Below, in pieces: positions 34,715 to 43,139 of a DNA stretch of 64,000 bases; within the stretch, counting starts at the first letter, position 1, and every line of letters begins with the position of its first letter. Location: the NCBI RefSeq assembly GCF_030552475.1, contig NZ_JAUPED010000002.1:186001-250000 (forward strand), given 5' to 3'. Below the pieces are notes generated by a model, which saw nothing but the letters and a program-made list of their open reading frames with translations, was not told the origin of the DNA and made no database searches. The translations under genes and the position numbers were made by a program. The DNA is from Mariniflexile sp. AS56. Its GTDB lineage: Bacteria; Bacteroidota; Bacteroidia; Flavobacteriales; Flavobacteriaceae.

Positions 34715-37636
34715 ATGACCTTAACATCACATTTACAGACATTAAGCGAAAAAATTTCGGGCGAATTATTCCACGACGATTTAATAAAATCAATCTACGC
34801 CACCGATGCTTCTGTATTTAGAATGTTGCCTTTGGCGGTGGGGTATCCTAAAAATAATGAAGATATTAAGTTGCTCATTCAATTTGCAAAGACGCATAAT
34901 ACCTCGTTAATACCAAGAACGGCAGGCACTTCGCTTGCTGGTCAATGTGTTGGGGAAGGTATTGTGGTAGATGTTTCAAAATATTTCACGAAAATTTTAG
35001 ATGTTAATGAAAAAGAACAGACAGTTACGGTACAACCGGGTGTGGTTCGCGATGCATTAAACAATTATTTAAAACCTTTTGGCCTGTGGTTTGGCCCGAA
35101 TACATCCACTTCTAATAGATGTATGATAGGAGGTATGGTAGGCAATAACTCATCAGGCACCACATCCATTCAATTTGGGGTAACGCGTGATAAGGTGATT
35201 GAAATGCATACCATATTAAGTGATGGAAGCAGCGTTGTTTTTAATGACTTGTCTTCTGAAGCGTTTCATGAGAAAACGAAGTTAGATACCTTGGAAGGAC
35301 GTATTTACGAAAATATTTACACAGAATTGGCTTCGGAAATTGTTCAAAATCAAATTATTGAAAATTTCCCAAAACCAGAGATACATAGAAGAAATACGGG
35401 TTATGCTATTGATGAATTGATAAAATCGGAGGTGTTTTCAAATACAACTGAAAAATTCAATATGTGTAAACTGCTTTCAGGAAGTGAAGGCACGTTGGCA
35501 TTTACAACGCAAATCACATTAAAATTAGATAAACTGCCACCACAAGAAGCTATTTTGGTAGCGGCGCATTTCACGAGTATAGAAAGTTGTTTAAATGCTG
35601 TTGAAATGGTGATGAATCATAATTTGTACACTTGTGAAATGATGGATAAAACCATTTTAGATTGTACAAAACACAACAAAACACAACAAGAAAACAGGAG
35701 TTTTATTGAAGGCGACCCCAAAGCCATTTTAATGTGCGAAGTCAGGGCGTTTACAAAAGAAGAAGTCTCTGTTTTGGCGGCAAATTTAGTAAAAGCGATA
35801 GAGGTTTCAGGTTTAAGTTACGCGGTTCCCACACTTGAAGGAGACGAAATAAACAAAGCAAACAATTTACGTAGTGCCGGTTTAGGCTTATTGGGTAATA
35901 TTATTGGCGATAAAAAATCGGCACCCTGTATTGAAGATACTGCTGTAACGGTACCTGATTTAGCTAATTATATAGCAGAGTTTTCAGCATTAATGAAAGC
36001 GTATAACCAGGAAGCAATTTATTACGCACATGCAGGTGCTGGCGAGCTGCATTTACGACCGATACTAAACCTTAAAAAGTCTGAAGACGTCGTGTTATTT
36101 AGAAAAATAACTACCGATGTCGCCCATTTAGTGAAAAAATATGGCGGTTCTATGAGTGGGGAACATGGCGATGGCATTGTACGTGCAGAATTTATTCCGT
36201 TAATGATTGGTGATGCGAATTATCAAATATTAAAGCGAATCAAATCGGCTTTTGATGCAGAGAATATTTTCAATCCTGGTAAAATTGTAGAGGCATTTCC
36301 TATGGATAAATCCTTGCGTTATGAGCAAGATAGGGAGGAACCAGAAATTGAAACCATACTCGATTTTTCGCATTCACAGGGTATTTTACGTGAGGCTGAA
36401 AAATGCAACGGCTCGGGTGATTGTAGAAAGCTTCCAGAATTTGGTGGTACAATGTGCCCAAGTTATAGAGCGACGAGAAACGAAAAAGATACCACACGGG
36501 CTAGAGCGAATGCGTTGCGTGAGTTTTTAACGAATTCTGATAAAACCAATAAGTTCGACCATGAAGAATTAAAAGTAGTCTTCGATTTGTGTTTAAGCTG
36601 TAAAGCCTGTGCTAGTGAATGTCCAAGTAGTGTGGATGTGGCGAGTTTGAAAGCGGAGTTTCTATACCAATATCAAAAGGAAAACGGGGTCTCATTACGT
36701 ACCAAATTATTCGCTTATAACAACAACTTAAACCGTTACGGAAGCGTGTTTCCAGGGTTTGCTAACTTGGTGTTTTCTAATGGCATTACATCCGCTATTC
36801 TTAAAAAAACGTTCGGAATCGCTAAAAAAAGGAGTTTACCTTTAATTTCAAACAAAAGTTTAAGTAGTGTGTTTCAAAATATTAAAAGACAAGAGGTTAG
36901 AGGGAAGTATATAAAAACGATTTACTTGTTTAATGATGAGTTTTCAAACTACTTAGACACGGCTATAGGTATAGATGCTATTCAGCTTTTAACAGCCTTG
37001 AATTACGAGGTTAAAATGGTTGAACATGCAGAATCTGGTCGCAGTTTTATATCCAAAGGTTTGTTAGAACAGGCTAAAGATTTGGCGAATAAAAACGTGC
37101 GTATTTTTAAAGATTTAGTTTCAAAAGAAACGCCTTTAATTGGTATTGAACCTTCTGCTATTTTAACCTTTAAGGATGAATATTTACGATTGGCTGATGA
37201 TAGAGCTTCCGCTGAAAGCATCGCCAAAAACACCTTTTTAATTGAAGAATTCATTCAGCAAGAAATAAAATTAGGCAACATTACTTCAGATCAATTTACT
37301 TCTGAAGCAAAAACCATTAAGTTTCATGGACATTGTCATCAAAAATCATTTAGTAATCAACTGTCTAGTTTCGATGTTTTGAATTTACCAAAAAACTATA
37401 AAGTCACTATCATTCCAAGTGGTTGTTGTGGTATGGCAGGAAGTTTTGGTTACGAAAAAGAGCATTATGAAGTGAGTATGCAAGTGGGGGAACAAACGCT
37501 GTTTCCGGCGGTTAGAAAAGCATCCATGGATGTGCAAATTTCTGCGAATGGAACCAGTTGTAGGCATCAAATTAAAGACGGTACACAGCGCGAAGCGAAG
37601 CACCCTATTACTATTTTACGAGAAGCTTTGGTTTAG
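34715..37636 (+). CDS. FAD- and Fe-S-containing 2-hydroxyacid dehydrogenase (YdiJ/D-lactate dehydrogenase type)
   Basis: A 973-residue three-part enzyme. Residues about 30-270 are a PCMH-type FAD-binding domain (SLIPRTAGTSLAGQCVGEG, GPNTSTSNRCMIGGMVGNNSSG); residues about 270-530 the FAD-oxidase C-terminal domain (YAHAGAGELHLRP, SMSGEHGDGIVRAEF). Then follow Fe-S parts: CNGSGDCR with GTMCPSY and LCLSCKACASECPSSVDV for [4Fe-4S] clusters, and CCG-type HGHCHQKSF and IPSGCCGMAGSFGYE. This layout is that of YdiJ and related D-2-hydroxyglutarate or D-lactate dehydrogenases, which pass electrons to a carrier. Cytoplasmic or membrane-peripheral. The exact hydroxyacid cannot be told. Normal length for the family. 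Confidence 0.88.
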   Translation: MTLTSHLQTLSEKISGELFHDDLIKSIYATDASVFRMLPLAVGYPKNNEDIKLLIQFAKTHNTSLIPRTAGTSLAGQCVGEGIVVDVSKYFTKILDVNEKEQTVTVQPGVVRDALNNYLKPFGLWFGPNTSTSNRCMIGGMVGNNSSGTTSIQFGVTRDKVIEMHTILSDGSSVVFNDLSSEAFHEKTKLDTLEGRIYENIYTELASEIVQNQIIENFPKPEIHRRNTGYAIDELIKSEVFSNTTEKFNMCKLLSGSEGTLAFTTQITLKLDKLPPQEAILVAAHFTSIESCLNAVEMVMNHNLYTCEMMDKTILDCTKHNKTQQENRSFIEGDPKAILMCEVRAFTKEEVSVLAANLVKAIEVSGLSYAVPTLEGDEINKANNLRSAGLGLLGNIIGDKKSAPCIEDTAVTVPDLANYIAEFSALMKAYNQEAIYYAHAGAGELHLRPILNLKKSEDVVLFRKITTDVAHLVKKYGGSMSGEHGDGIVRAEFIPLMIGDANYQILKRIKSAFDAENIFNPGKIVEAFPMDKSLRYEQDREEPEIETILDFSHSQGILREAEKCNGSGDCRKLPEFGGTMCPSYRATRNEKDTTRARANALREFLTNSDKTNKFDHEELKVVFDLCLSCKACASECPSSVDVASLKAEFLYQYQKENGVSLRTKLFAYNNNLNRYGSVFPGFANLVFSNGITSAILKKTFGIAKKRSLPLISNKSLSSVFQNIKRQEVRGKYIKTIYLFNDEFSNYLDTAIGIDAIQLLTALNYEVKMVEHAESGRSFISKGLLEQAKDLANKNVRIFKDLVSKETPLIGIEPSAILTFKDEYLRLADDRASAESIAKNTFLIEEFIQQEIKLGNITSDQFTSEAKTIKFHGHCHQKSFSNQLSSFDVLNLPKNYKVTIIPSGCCGMAGSFGYEKEHYEVSMQVGEQTLFPAVRKASMDVQISANGTSCRHQIKDGTQREAKHPITILREALV

Positions 37637-37642
37637 TTTGCG

Positions 37643-37660
37643 GTCTCAGTCTCAGTCTCA
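37643..37660. repeat. three tandem copies of TCTCAG
   Basis: TCTCAG is repeated three times just after the YdiJ-type gene. Too short for any defined function; may vary by slippage. Confidence 0.5.
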
Positions 37661-37709
37661 GAAATAGGTCTGTAATCAACAAAACTCACAAACAATTCAA
37701 CTTAAAAAC

Positions 37710-38549
37710 CTATTTAGATGTCTGGTCTATAATGGTTATAGCTGCAATTAAACGGTTGTTATCTTTAGCTTTCAATTCGTTATCAATAAAAAAAGGGGAG
37801 CGTTTATCTTTTTTGTAGTGATACACTTTCCAACGTTTAAACTGGTATTCTAAAGCGGTGAAATTTTCAACCCAATCGCCTGAATTCAGATAGATGGTTT
37901 TACCATGGTTAGTTTCAATATATGCCATTTTTGGTTGGTGAATATGGCCGCAAATCACATAATCATAACCGTTTTCAATGGCTAAGTTAGAAATCACTTT
38001 TTCGTATATACGGCTATATTTTGCTGCACTTTTTTTATTGTTTTTTAGTTTTTTTGAGAAGGAATAGCGCTCTTTACCACGATTTACCAAATACCAGTTC
38101 ACAAGTTGGTTTAGCCTGTTTAAAGCATGGTATCCATAGCTTCCAAATTCCGCAAGCCATTTGGCGTTTTGCAACGAAACATCAAACACATCACCATGAA
38201 AAAACCAAGCATGTTTACCGTGTAGTTCTAAAACCAACTTATCTACAATGCGTATATTTCCAATGGTGGTTCCTGTAAACTTCCTAATCATTTCGTCATG
38301 ATTGCCCGTAATGTAAACAACATCAACACCATCAGTAGTCATAGTCATGATTTTTTTTATCACTTTTAGGTGCGATTTCGGGAAGTAGCGCTTGCTAAAT
38401 TGAGAGATATCGAGAATATCACCGTTTAAAATAAGCTTTTTAGGTTCTATACTGTTCAGGTAATTCAATAAGTGTTTAGCATGACACTGTGTAGAACCCA
38501 GGTGCACATCTGATATCACTACAATTTCTATTTTTCGTTTAATTTTCAA
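37710..38549 (-). CDS. LpxH-like calcineurin-type metallophosphoesterase
   Basis: A 279-residue cytoplasmic phosphoesterase with the full dimetal site: ISDVHLGS (Asp, His), LNGDILDI (Asp), ITGNHDEM (Asn-His), WFFHGDVFD and ICGHIHQPK (His-x-His). Spacing matches the UDP-2,3-diacylglucosamine pyrophosphatase (LpxH/YbbF) group, which makes lipid X in lipid A synthesis; Bacteroidota often carry several paralogues, so this copy may do that step or another pyrophosphate cleavage. Neither lpxB nor lpxK is adjacent. Transcribed alone from the minus strand. Confidence 0.8.
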   Translation of the reverse strand: MKIKRKIEIVVISDVHLGSTQCHAKHLLNYLNSIEPKKLILNGDILDISQFSKRYFPKSHLKVIKKIMTMTTDGVDVVYITGNHDEMIRKFTGTTIGNIRIVDKLVLELHGKHAWFFHGDVFDVSLQNAKWLAEFGSYGYHALNRLNQLVNWYLVNRGKERYSFSKKLKNNKKSAAKYSRIYEKVISNLAIENGYDYVICGHIHQPKMAYIETNHGKTIYLNSGDWVENFTALEYQFKRWKVYHYKKDKRSPFFIDNELKAKDNNRLIAAITIIDQTSK

Positions 38550-38732
38550 ACTAATAATTTGCTTTTAGTAAAATACTCGATTTTATATGACTTAAACATT
38601 ACCTCATAATTATCTAAACATGAGTATATTGTTAATCAAATGTTACGTGTTTCTGCTTCGTTTGGGGTCTCTTTATGCTATTTCATTTCCATATCTCTAA
38701 GAATAGATTTACTTTAGCAAAAAATTATCGAT

Positions 38733-39794
38733 ATGGCTGGAAATTCTTTTGGAAAACTGTTTACTCTAACAACTTATGGCGAATCTCACGGACCTGCATT
38801 AGGCGGTGTTATTGATGGTTGTCCATCTGGAATTGAATTAGATTTAGAGGCTATTCAGCAAGAATTAGACCGTAGAAAGCCAGGGCAATCTGCCATCGTT
38901 ACGCAACGTAAAGAGCCAGATACAGTGAAATTTCATTCCGGAATTTTTGAAGGTGTTACCACAGGAACTTCTATTGGTTTCGTTATTGAAAACACCAATC
39001 AGAAATCTCACGATTATTCGCATATAAAAGATAGTTACAGGCCAAGTCACGCCGATTATACCTATGATAAAAAATACGGTGTACGCGATTACCGTGGTGG
39101 TGGGCGCAGTTCTGCCCGCGAAACCGCATGTCGTGTTGTTGCTGGTGCCATTGCAAAACAAATGCTAAAAGGCATTGAAGTTACGGCTTACGTATCAGGT
39201 GTTGGTACCATGAAACTTAATAAACCATATAACGAGTTAGATTTAACGCAAGTAGAATCAAACATTGTGCGCTGTCCAGATGCTAAAATGGCGGCAGATA
39301 TGGAAACCTATATTAAAGAAGTTCGCGGAAAAGGCGATACCGTAGGTGGTATTGTAAGTTGTGTTATTAAAAATGTACCCGTAGGTTTGGGCGAACCTGT
39401 TTTCGATAAACTACATGCCGAACTTGGTAAAGCCATGTTATCCATCAACGCTGTAAAAGGTTTTGAATACGGTAGCGGTTTTGAAGGTTGTACCATGTTA
39501 GGTAGCGAACATAACGATGCGTTTAACAACGACGGAACTACAAAAACTAACTATTCAGGTGGTATTCAAGGCGGTATAAGCAATGGTATGGATATTTACT
39601 TTAATGTAGCATTTAAGCCAGTAGCGACCTTAATTCAAAAATACCAAACCATCGATAAAGACGGAAATAGCGTCGAAATGCAAGGTAAAGGACGTCACGA
39701 CCCATGTGTGGTGCCAAGAGCTGTACCTATTGTAGAAGCTATGGCGGCTTTGGTAATAGCCGATTTTTACCTGCAAAATAAAATGTATAGTTAG
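38733..39794 (+). CDS. aroC: chorismate synthase
   Basis: A 353-residue enzyme converting EPSP to chorismate with reduced FMN, the last common step of aromatic amino-acid synthesis. Signatures are [27 protein letters not shown] at the N-terminus, [30 protein letters not shown] containing the active-site His, and [19 protein letters not shown] near the end. Length and order of motifs are normal. Single gene with its own upstream region and no aro neighbours. Start ATG 38733 is unambiguous. Confidence 0.96.
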   Translation: MAGNSFGKLFTLTTYGESHGPALGGVIDGCPSGIELDLEAIQQELDRRKPGQSAIVTQRKEPDTVKFHSGIFEGVTTGTSIGFVIENTNQKSHDYSHIKDSYRPSHADYTYDKKYGVRDYRGGGRSSARETACRVVAGAIAKQMLKGIEVTAYVSGVGTMKLNKPYNELDLTQVESNIVRCPDAKMAADMETYIKEVRGKGDTVGGIVSCVIKNVPVGLGEPVFDKLHAELGKAMLSINAVKGFEYGSGFEGCTMLGSEHNDAFNNDGTTKTNYSGGIQGGISNGMDIYFNVAFKPVATLIQKYQTIDKDGNSVEMQGKGRHDPCVVPRAVPIVEAMAALVIADFYLQNKMYS

Positions 39795-39831
39795 TAGCTA
39801 TTTCCCGCTTTCAGCTTCATCTTTTTAAAAG

Positions 39832-39866
39832 GTCATTGCGAGGAAGCACGACGAAGCAATCTGTCA
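39832..39866 (+). repeat. dispersed intergenic repeat, copy A (GTCATTGCGAGG type)
   Basis: GTCATTGCGAGGAAGCACGA followed by CGAAGCAATCTGTC. This kind of sequence recurs between genes in many Flavobacteriaceae. A degenerate copy in inverse orientation lies at 42601-42639, so the two flank the symporter and sulfurtransferase genes. It contains the pseudo-palindromic GATTGCTTCG/CGAAGCAATC portion. Confidence 0.65.
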
Positions 39867-39874
39867 ACCTTTAG

Positions 39875-39933
39875 TTAGCCATAAGTTTTGGCGCACCATA
39901 TTTTAAAAAGGATGCCGCTTCAATCGGGGCTAA
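39875..39933 (-). ncRNA. small copy of a recurrent structured intergenic element (GAAGCGG core)
   Basis: On the minus strand the core GATTGAAGCGGCATCCTTTT (39906-39925) matches the core of the larger element at 59785-59940 in 18 of 20 bases. TTAGCC at 39933-39928 pairs with GGCTAA at 39880-39875, closing the structure. The long inner stem of the large copy is missing and only a short A/T-rich turn remains. Orientation is opposite to aroC and to the symporter, so if transcribed it would be antisense to neither gene body. Could be a worn repeat and not an RNA. Confidence 0.45.
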
Positions 39934-40251
39934 ATTATCAGTGGTGGTTATTGTATATCTGAAAACCCGGAATCTTTACTTGGATAAATGCTCACTTTAA
40001 GTTTTCTGTAATTATTGACTGGATTTTCTTGTTTTGGTATAACTGTAAACCTTAATTCAAAATAAACAGAAGTCTAAAGTGATTATTTTTTCAGCTATTA
40101 TAGTGTCGTGACTTATTTAATTTGACTATGAGTTCAGTTATCTATATTATAAAAAACCAACCCCACTAAAACAGAAACCACGCTTCAAATTCTGCAATCA
40201 AGCTATTAAATTCTTATATTGCTTGCACAATAAAAGAAACGTATTCAATTT

Positions 40252-41697
40252 ATGAAAAAACTAGCACTACACTGGAAAATCTTAATAGGCATGACGCTCG
40301 GTATTATTTGGGCATTACTTTCAAGTTCCTTAGGTTGGAGTGCGTTTACCATCAATTGGATAGACCCGTTTGGTACTATTTTTATCAATTTATTAAAATT
40401 GATAGCCGTACCATTAGTGTTATTCTCCATTATAGGAGGAGTTGCTAATATAGGGGACCCTAAAAGTTTAGGAAGAATGGGGGGAAAAACCTTATTCATT
40501 TATTTGCTAACCACGATTATGGCCATTTCTTTAGGCTTGGGCTTGGTAAATGTTATAAAACCAGGTAAACTAATAGATGAACAAAGTAGAATAGATAACA
40601 GAATTAGCTACGAAATTTGGGCAGCTTCTCAAGGACATGAGGTTAAAGACGGGATTAATTACTTAAAAGATCCTGAGTTTTTTGAGCGTGCGCAAGAGAT
40701 TTCAAAATTAACAAAATCAGAATTAAAAGAAGCGTCCGTTTCAGATAAGCTGGATAAAGCAAACGAGCAAAAACAAGTATCACCATTGCAACCTTTAATC
40801 GATATTGTGCCGCAGAATTTTTTCGCGTCCCTTTCTAATAATGGTTTGATGCTTCAAATTATCTTTTTCGCCCTGTTTTTTGGGGTGTGTTTGTTATTTA
40901 TACCTAACGAAAAATCGCAACCTGTTTTAACCTTGGTTGATGGCATAAACGAAGTGTTTTTAAAAATGGTAGACTTGGTTATGCAAGCGGCTCCGTTTTT
41001 TGTATTCGCTTTATTGGCAGGTGTTGTAAGTAAAATGGCAGGTGATGATATTGGAAAAGTAATTGAGATTTTTAAAGGCTTAAGTTGGTATTCATTAACC
41101 GTTTTACTAGGCCTTTTATTAATGATTTTTGTGGCGTACCCAGCTATTTTAAAACTTTTCGTAAAGAAAATACCGTATTTAGGCTTTTTCAAATCGATGG
41201 GGCCCGCACAAACGTTGGCGTTCTCAACATCAAGTAGTGCAGCTACGCTACCTGTTACTATGGAGTGTGTTGAGCAAAACTTAGGTGCCGATAAAAAAGT
41301 AAGCAGTTTTGTTTTACCAATTGGTGCCACTGTAAATATGGATGGAACTAGTTTGTATCAAGCTGTAGCAGTTATCTTTTTAGCACAAATGCACATGATC
41401 GATTTAACTATTGGTCAGCAATTAACCGTAGTTTTAACGACTACTTTGGCCTCTATTGGTTCGGCAGCAGTACCAAGTGCTGGTTTAGTAATGCTTATTG
41501 TTGTATTGAATTCAGTAGGTTTAAACCCTGTTTGGATTGCTATTATTTTTCCTGTAGATAGAATTTTAGATATGTTTAGAACGGTTGTTAATGTTACGGG
41601 AGATGCTACGGTGTGTTCTATTATTGCCGATGGCGAAAACATGCTAAACTATAAAGAGACTAAAAGTCCAACAGAAACTTTCGATTTAGATTCTTAA
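40252..41697 (+). CDS. dicarboxylate/amino-acid:cation symporter (DAACS family)
   Basis: A 481-residue polytopic inner-membrane transporter of the GltP/DctA family. The conserved core is visible: SSSAATLPVTMECVEQNLG (Ser-rich hairpin loop HP1), LPIGATVNMDGTSLYQAVAVIFLAQ (TM7 with the NMDGT sodium/substrate motif), STTTLASIG-type HP2 region (LTTTLASIGSAAVPSAGLVML), and PVDRILDMFRTVVNVTGDA (TM8, with the Asp and Asn that bind substrate and sodium). A hydrophilic insert at residues about 115-180 between early helices is longer than in GltPh and common in Bacteroidota. Substrate (glutamate, aspartate or C4 acid) is not determined. Confidence 0.92.
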   Translation: MKKLALHWKILIGMTLGIIWALLSSSLGWSAFTINWIDPFGTIFINLLKLIAVPLVLFSIIGGVANIGDPKSLGRMGGKTLFIYLLTTIMAISLGLGLVNVIKPGKLIDEQSRIDNRISYEIWAASQGHEVKDGINYLKDPEFFERAQEISKLTKSELKEASVSDKLDKANEQKQVSPLQPLIDIVPQNFFASLSNNGLMLQIIFFALFFGVCLLFIPNEKSQPVLTLVDGINEVFLKMVDLVMQAAPFFVFALLAGVVSKMAGDDIGKVIEIFKGLSWYSLTVLLGLLLMIFVAYPAILKLFVKKIPYLGFFKSMGPAQTLAFSTSSSAATLPVTMECVEQNLGADKKVSSFVLPIGATVNMDGTSLYQAVAVIFLAQMHMIDLTIGQQLTVVLTTTLASIGSAAVPSAGLVMLIVVLNSVGLNPVWIAIIFPVDRILDMFRTVVNVTGDATVCSIIADGENMLNYKETKSPTETFDLDS

Positions 41698-41712
41698 TTA
41701 TACCAGTTCGTT

Positions 41713-42531
41713 ATGGCTAAAATTAATATAACACATCCTGTTGTTTCGGTATCATGGCTTCATGATCATTTAGAAACTGAAAATTTAGTGGTGTTAGATG
41801 GCACTATTAATAAGGTGTTTGATGCATCACAATCTCAAATTCCGCATACACGATTATTTGATATAAAAAATAAATTCAGCGATACGTCAGCACCGTTTCC
41901 TTCTACGTTTCCTTCCGAAGCGCAATTTCAAGAATCGGCACGCGCATTGGGTATCAATAAAGATAGTGCTATTGTGGTGTATGATGATAAAGGTATTTAC
42001 TCTAGCGCTCGTGTTTGGTGGCTGTTTAAAGCCTTTGGGTACAATAATGTGGCTGTTTTAAATGGCGGTTTCCCGGAATGGAATAAAGCCGGTTATTCTA
42101 CTGAATCCATGAAACCATATGTTGGTGCATCAGGTAATTTTGAAGCATCACATAAGCCTGAATTAATGAGGTTTTTTAATGATATGAAACTGGTTTCAGA
42201 AACGAAGAGTCATACCATTATTGATGCGCGTTCTGAAGGACGTTTTAAAAGTTTGGAAGCAGAACCTCGTGAAGGTTTGCGTATGGGAACCATTCCAAAT
42301 TCGGTAAACTTACCTTTTGAAGATTTGCTAGTTGATAAACAATTGATAGCAAATGAAGCAATAGCGTCTAAGTTTAAAAACCTAGCGGATAAAGAAACGC
42401 CTATTGTTTTTTCTTGCGGTTCTGGAATTACAGCCTGTGTGTTAGCGCTTGGTGCAACCATTTCAGGGTATGAAAATATTGCTGTGTATGATGGTTCTTG
42501 GACCGAGTGGGGGAGTTTGGTACTTGAATAA
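41713..42531 (+). CDS. two-domain rhodanese (3-mercaptopyruvate sulfurtransferase type)
   Basis: A 272-residue protein with two rhodanese domains. The N-terminal, inactive domain runs about 1-135 (VVSVSWLHDHLETENLVVLDG). The C-terminal domain carries the active-site loop FSCGSGITACVLALG with catalytic Cys; CGSG[IV]TA is the pattern of mercaptopyruvate sulfurtransferases, as opposed to CRKGVT of thiosulfate rhodaneses. It moves sulfur from 3-mercaptopyruvate to thiols or cyanide, in the cytoplasm. It lies 15 nt after the symporter and is probably co-transcribed with it. Confidence 0.9.
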   Translation: MAKINITHPVVSVSWLHDHLETENLVVLDGTINKVFDASQSQIPHTRLFDIKNKFSDTSAPFPSTFPSEAQFQESARALGINKDSAIVVYDDKGIYSSARVWWLFKAFGYNNVAVLNGGFPEWNKAGYSTESMKPYVGASGNFEASHKPELMRFFNDMKLVSETKSHTIIDARSEGRFKSLEAEPREGLRMGTIPNSVNLPFEDLLVDKQLIANEAIASKFKNLADKETPIVFSCGSGITACVLALGATISGYENIAVYDGSWTEWGSLVLE

Positions 42532-42600
42532 CCCGTAATTACGAGAGAATTATGACCAGCGTAATCTCATGATTGAAACTAAATAAAAAACATAAAAAAG

Positions 42601-42639
42601 ATTCACAGATGGCTTTGTGCTTCGTTCTTACAATGACGT
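42601..42639 (-). repeat. dispersed intergenic repeat, copy B, degenerate and inverted
   Basis: On the minus strand GTCATTGTAAGAACGAAGCA then CAAAGCCATCTGTGAATC, an eroded relative of copy A at 39832-39866 (GTCATTG...GAAGCA...ATCTGT). The opposite orientation suggests independent insertions or a palindromic parent element. Confidence 0.5.
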
Positions 42640-42685
42640 GAATAATATGCATTTTGCATCACCCCGTTCGTAAAGACCTAGAGTA

Positions 42686-43105
42686 TTATCCTAAAAACTT
42701 ACTTCTCAATTCTGGAGTTGGTATCCAGCAAGATTCTTTTTTGCCATACCATTTATAGCGATTTTTAGCTATATAATCATACACCTTATTCCGAATAACA
42801 GCAGGGATTATAAAAAATACAGTCATTAAATTTTGAGGAAATCCTAATTGACTCGCTATTTTTAAAGCAGCGGTCGATTTGTAATCAATTCCTGCATCAG
42901 GAGTATACAATAAAATAGAATCTATTTTTGAGACGTCTATTTTATTGTGTTTAATAATTTGTTCACCAATATCACTTTGTAAAGCTGCAAACAGAAATAC
43001 ATCATGCGAATCATGTTTAATAACATATTGGACAGATGCATTGCACAGGTTACAAACACCGTCGAATAATATAAGTTTTTTGTTATTTGGGAGTTTTATT
43101 TTCAC
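42686..43105 (-). CDS. DCC-family (DUF393) thiol-disulfide oxidoreductase-like protein
   Basis: A 139-residue protein of the DCC family: LILFDGVCNLCNASVQYVI holds the DxxCxxC pair (DGVCNLC) that gives the name, followed by FAALQSDIGEQII, IDSILLYTP and YKSTAALKIASQLG. Members are predicted thioredoxin-fold redox proteins of unknown partners. A -7 element (TACTTTTG) ends only 4 bases before the ATG, so the transcript may be leaderless. It lies 34 nt downstream of nothing on its strand except the alginate lyase gene, whose stop precedes the promoter. Function is not established. Confidence 0.82.
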   Translation of the reverse strand: MKIKLPNNKKLILFDGVCNLCNASVQYVIKHDSHDVFLFAALQSDIGEQIIKHNKIDVSKIDSILLYTPDAGIDYKSTAALKIASQLGFPQNLMTVFFIIPAVIRNKVYDYIAKNRYKWYGKKESCWIPTPELRSKFLG

Positions 43106-43109
43106 ATTA

Positions 43110-43117
43110 CAAAAGTA
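43110..43117 (-). promoter_or_regulatory. putative -7 element (TACTTTTG) of the DCC gene, very close to its start
   Basis: Minus strand TA-CT-TTTG, full match, 4 nt before the ATG (43103-43105). If real, transcription begins at or inside the start codon and the mRNA is leaderless. No in-frame later start fits the family N-terminus. Confidence 0.35.
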
Positions 43118-43139
43118 CGATAAGCGTTTTAAAAGCTAT

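Larger units (their letters stand above)
39795..40251. other. intergenic region with two repeat-type elements
   Basis: A 457-bp gap between aroC and the symporter. Its left part holds the GTCATTGCGAGG repeat (39832-39866) and a small copy of the structured-RNA-like element on the minus strand (39875-39933). From about 39940 to 40251 I see no gene, hairpin or promoter I can defend. Confidence 0.5.

Noticed and set aside
37643-37660. TCTCAG triplicate as start of a CRISPR or phase-variable tract
   Set aside because: Three 6-bp units only, outside coding and promoter regions; no spacers.
40854-41330. 158-codon frame antisense to the symporter
   Set aside because: Shadow of a transmembrane gene with clear DAACS motifs in the sense frame.
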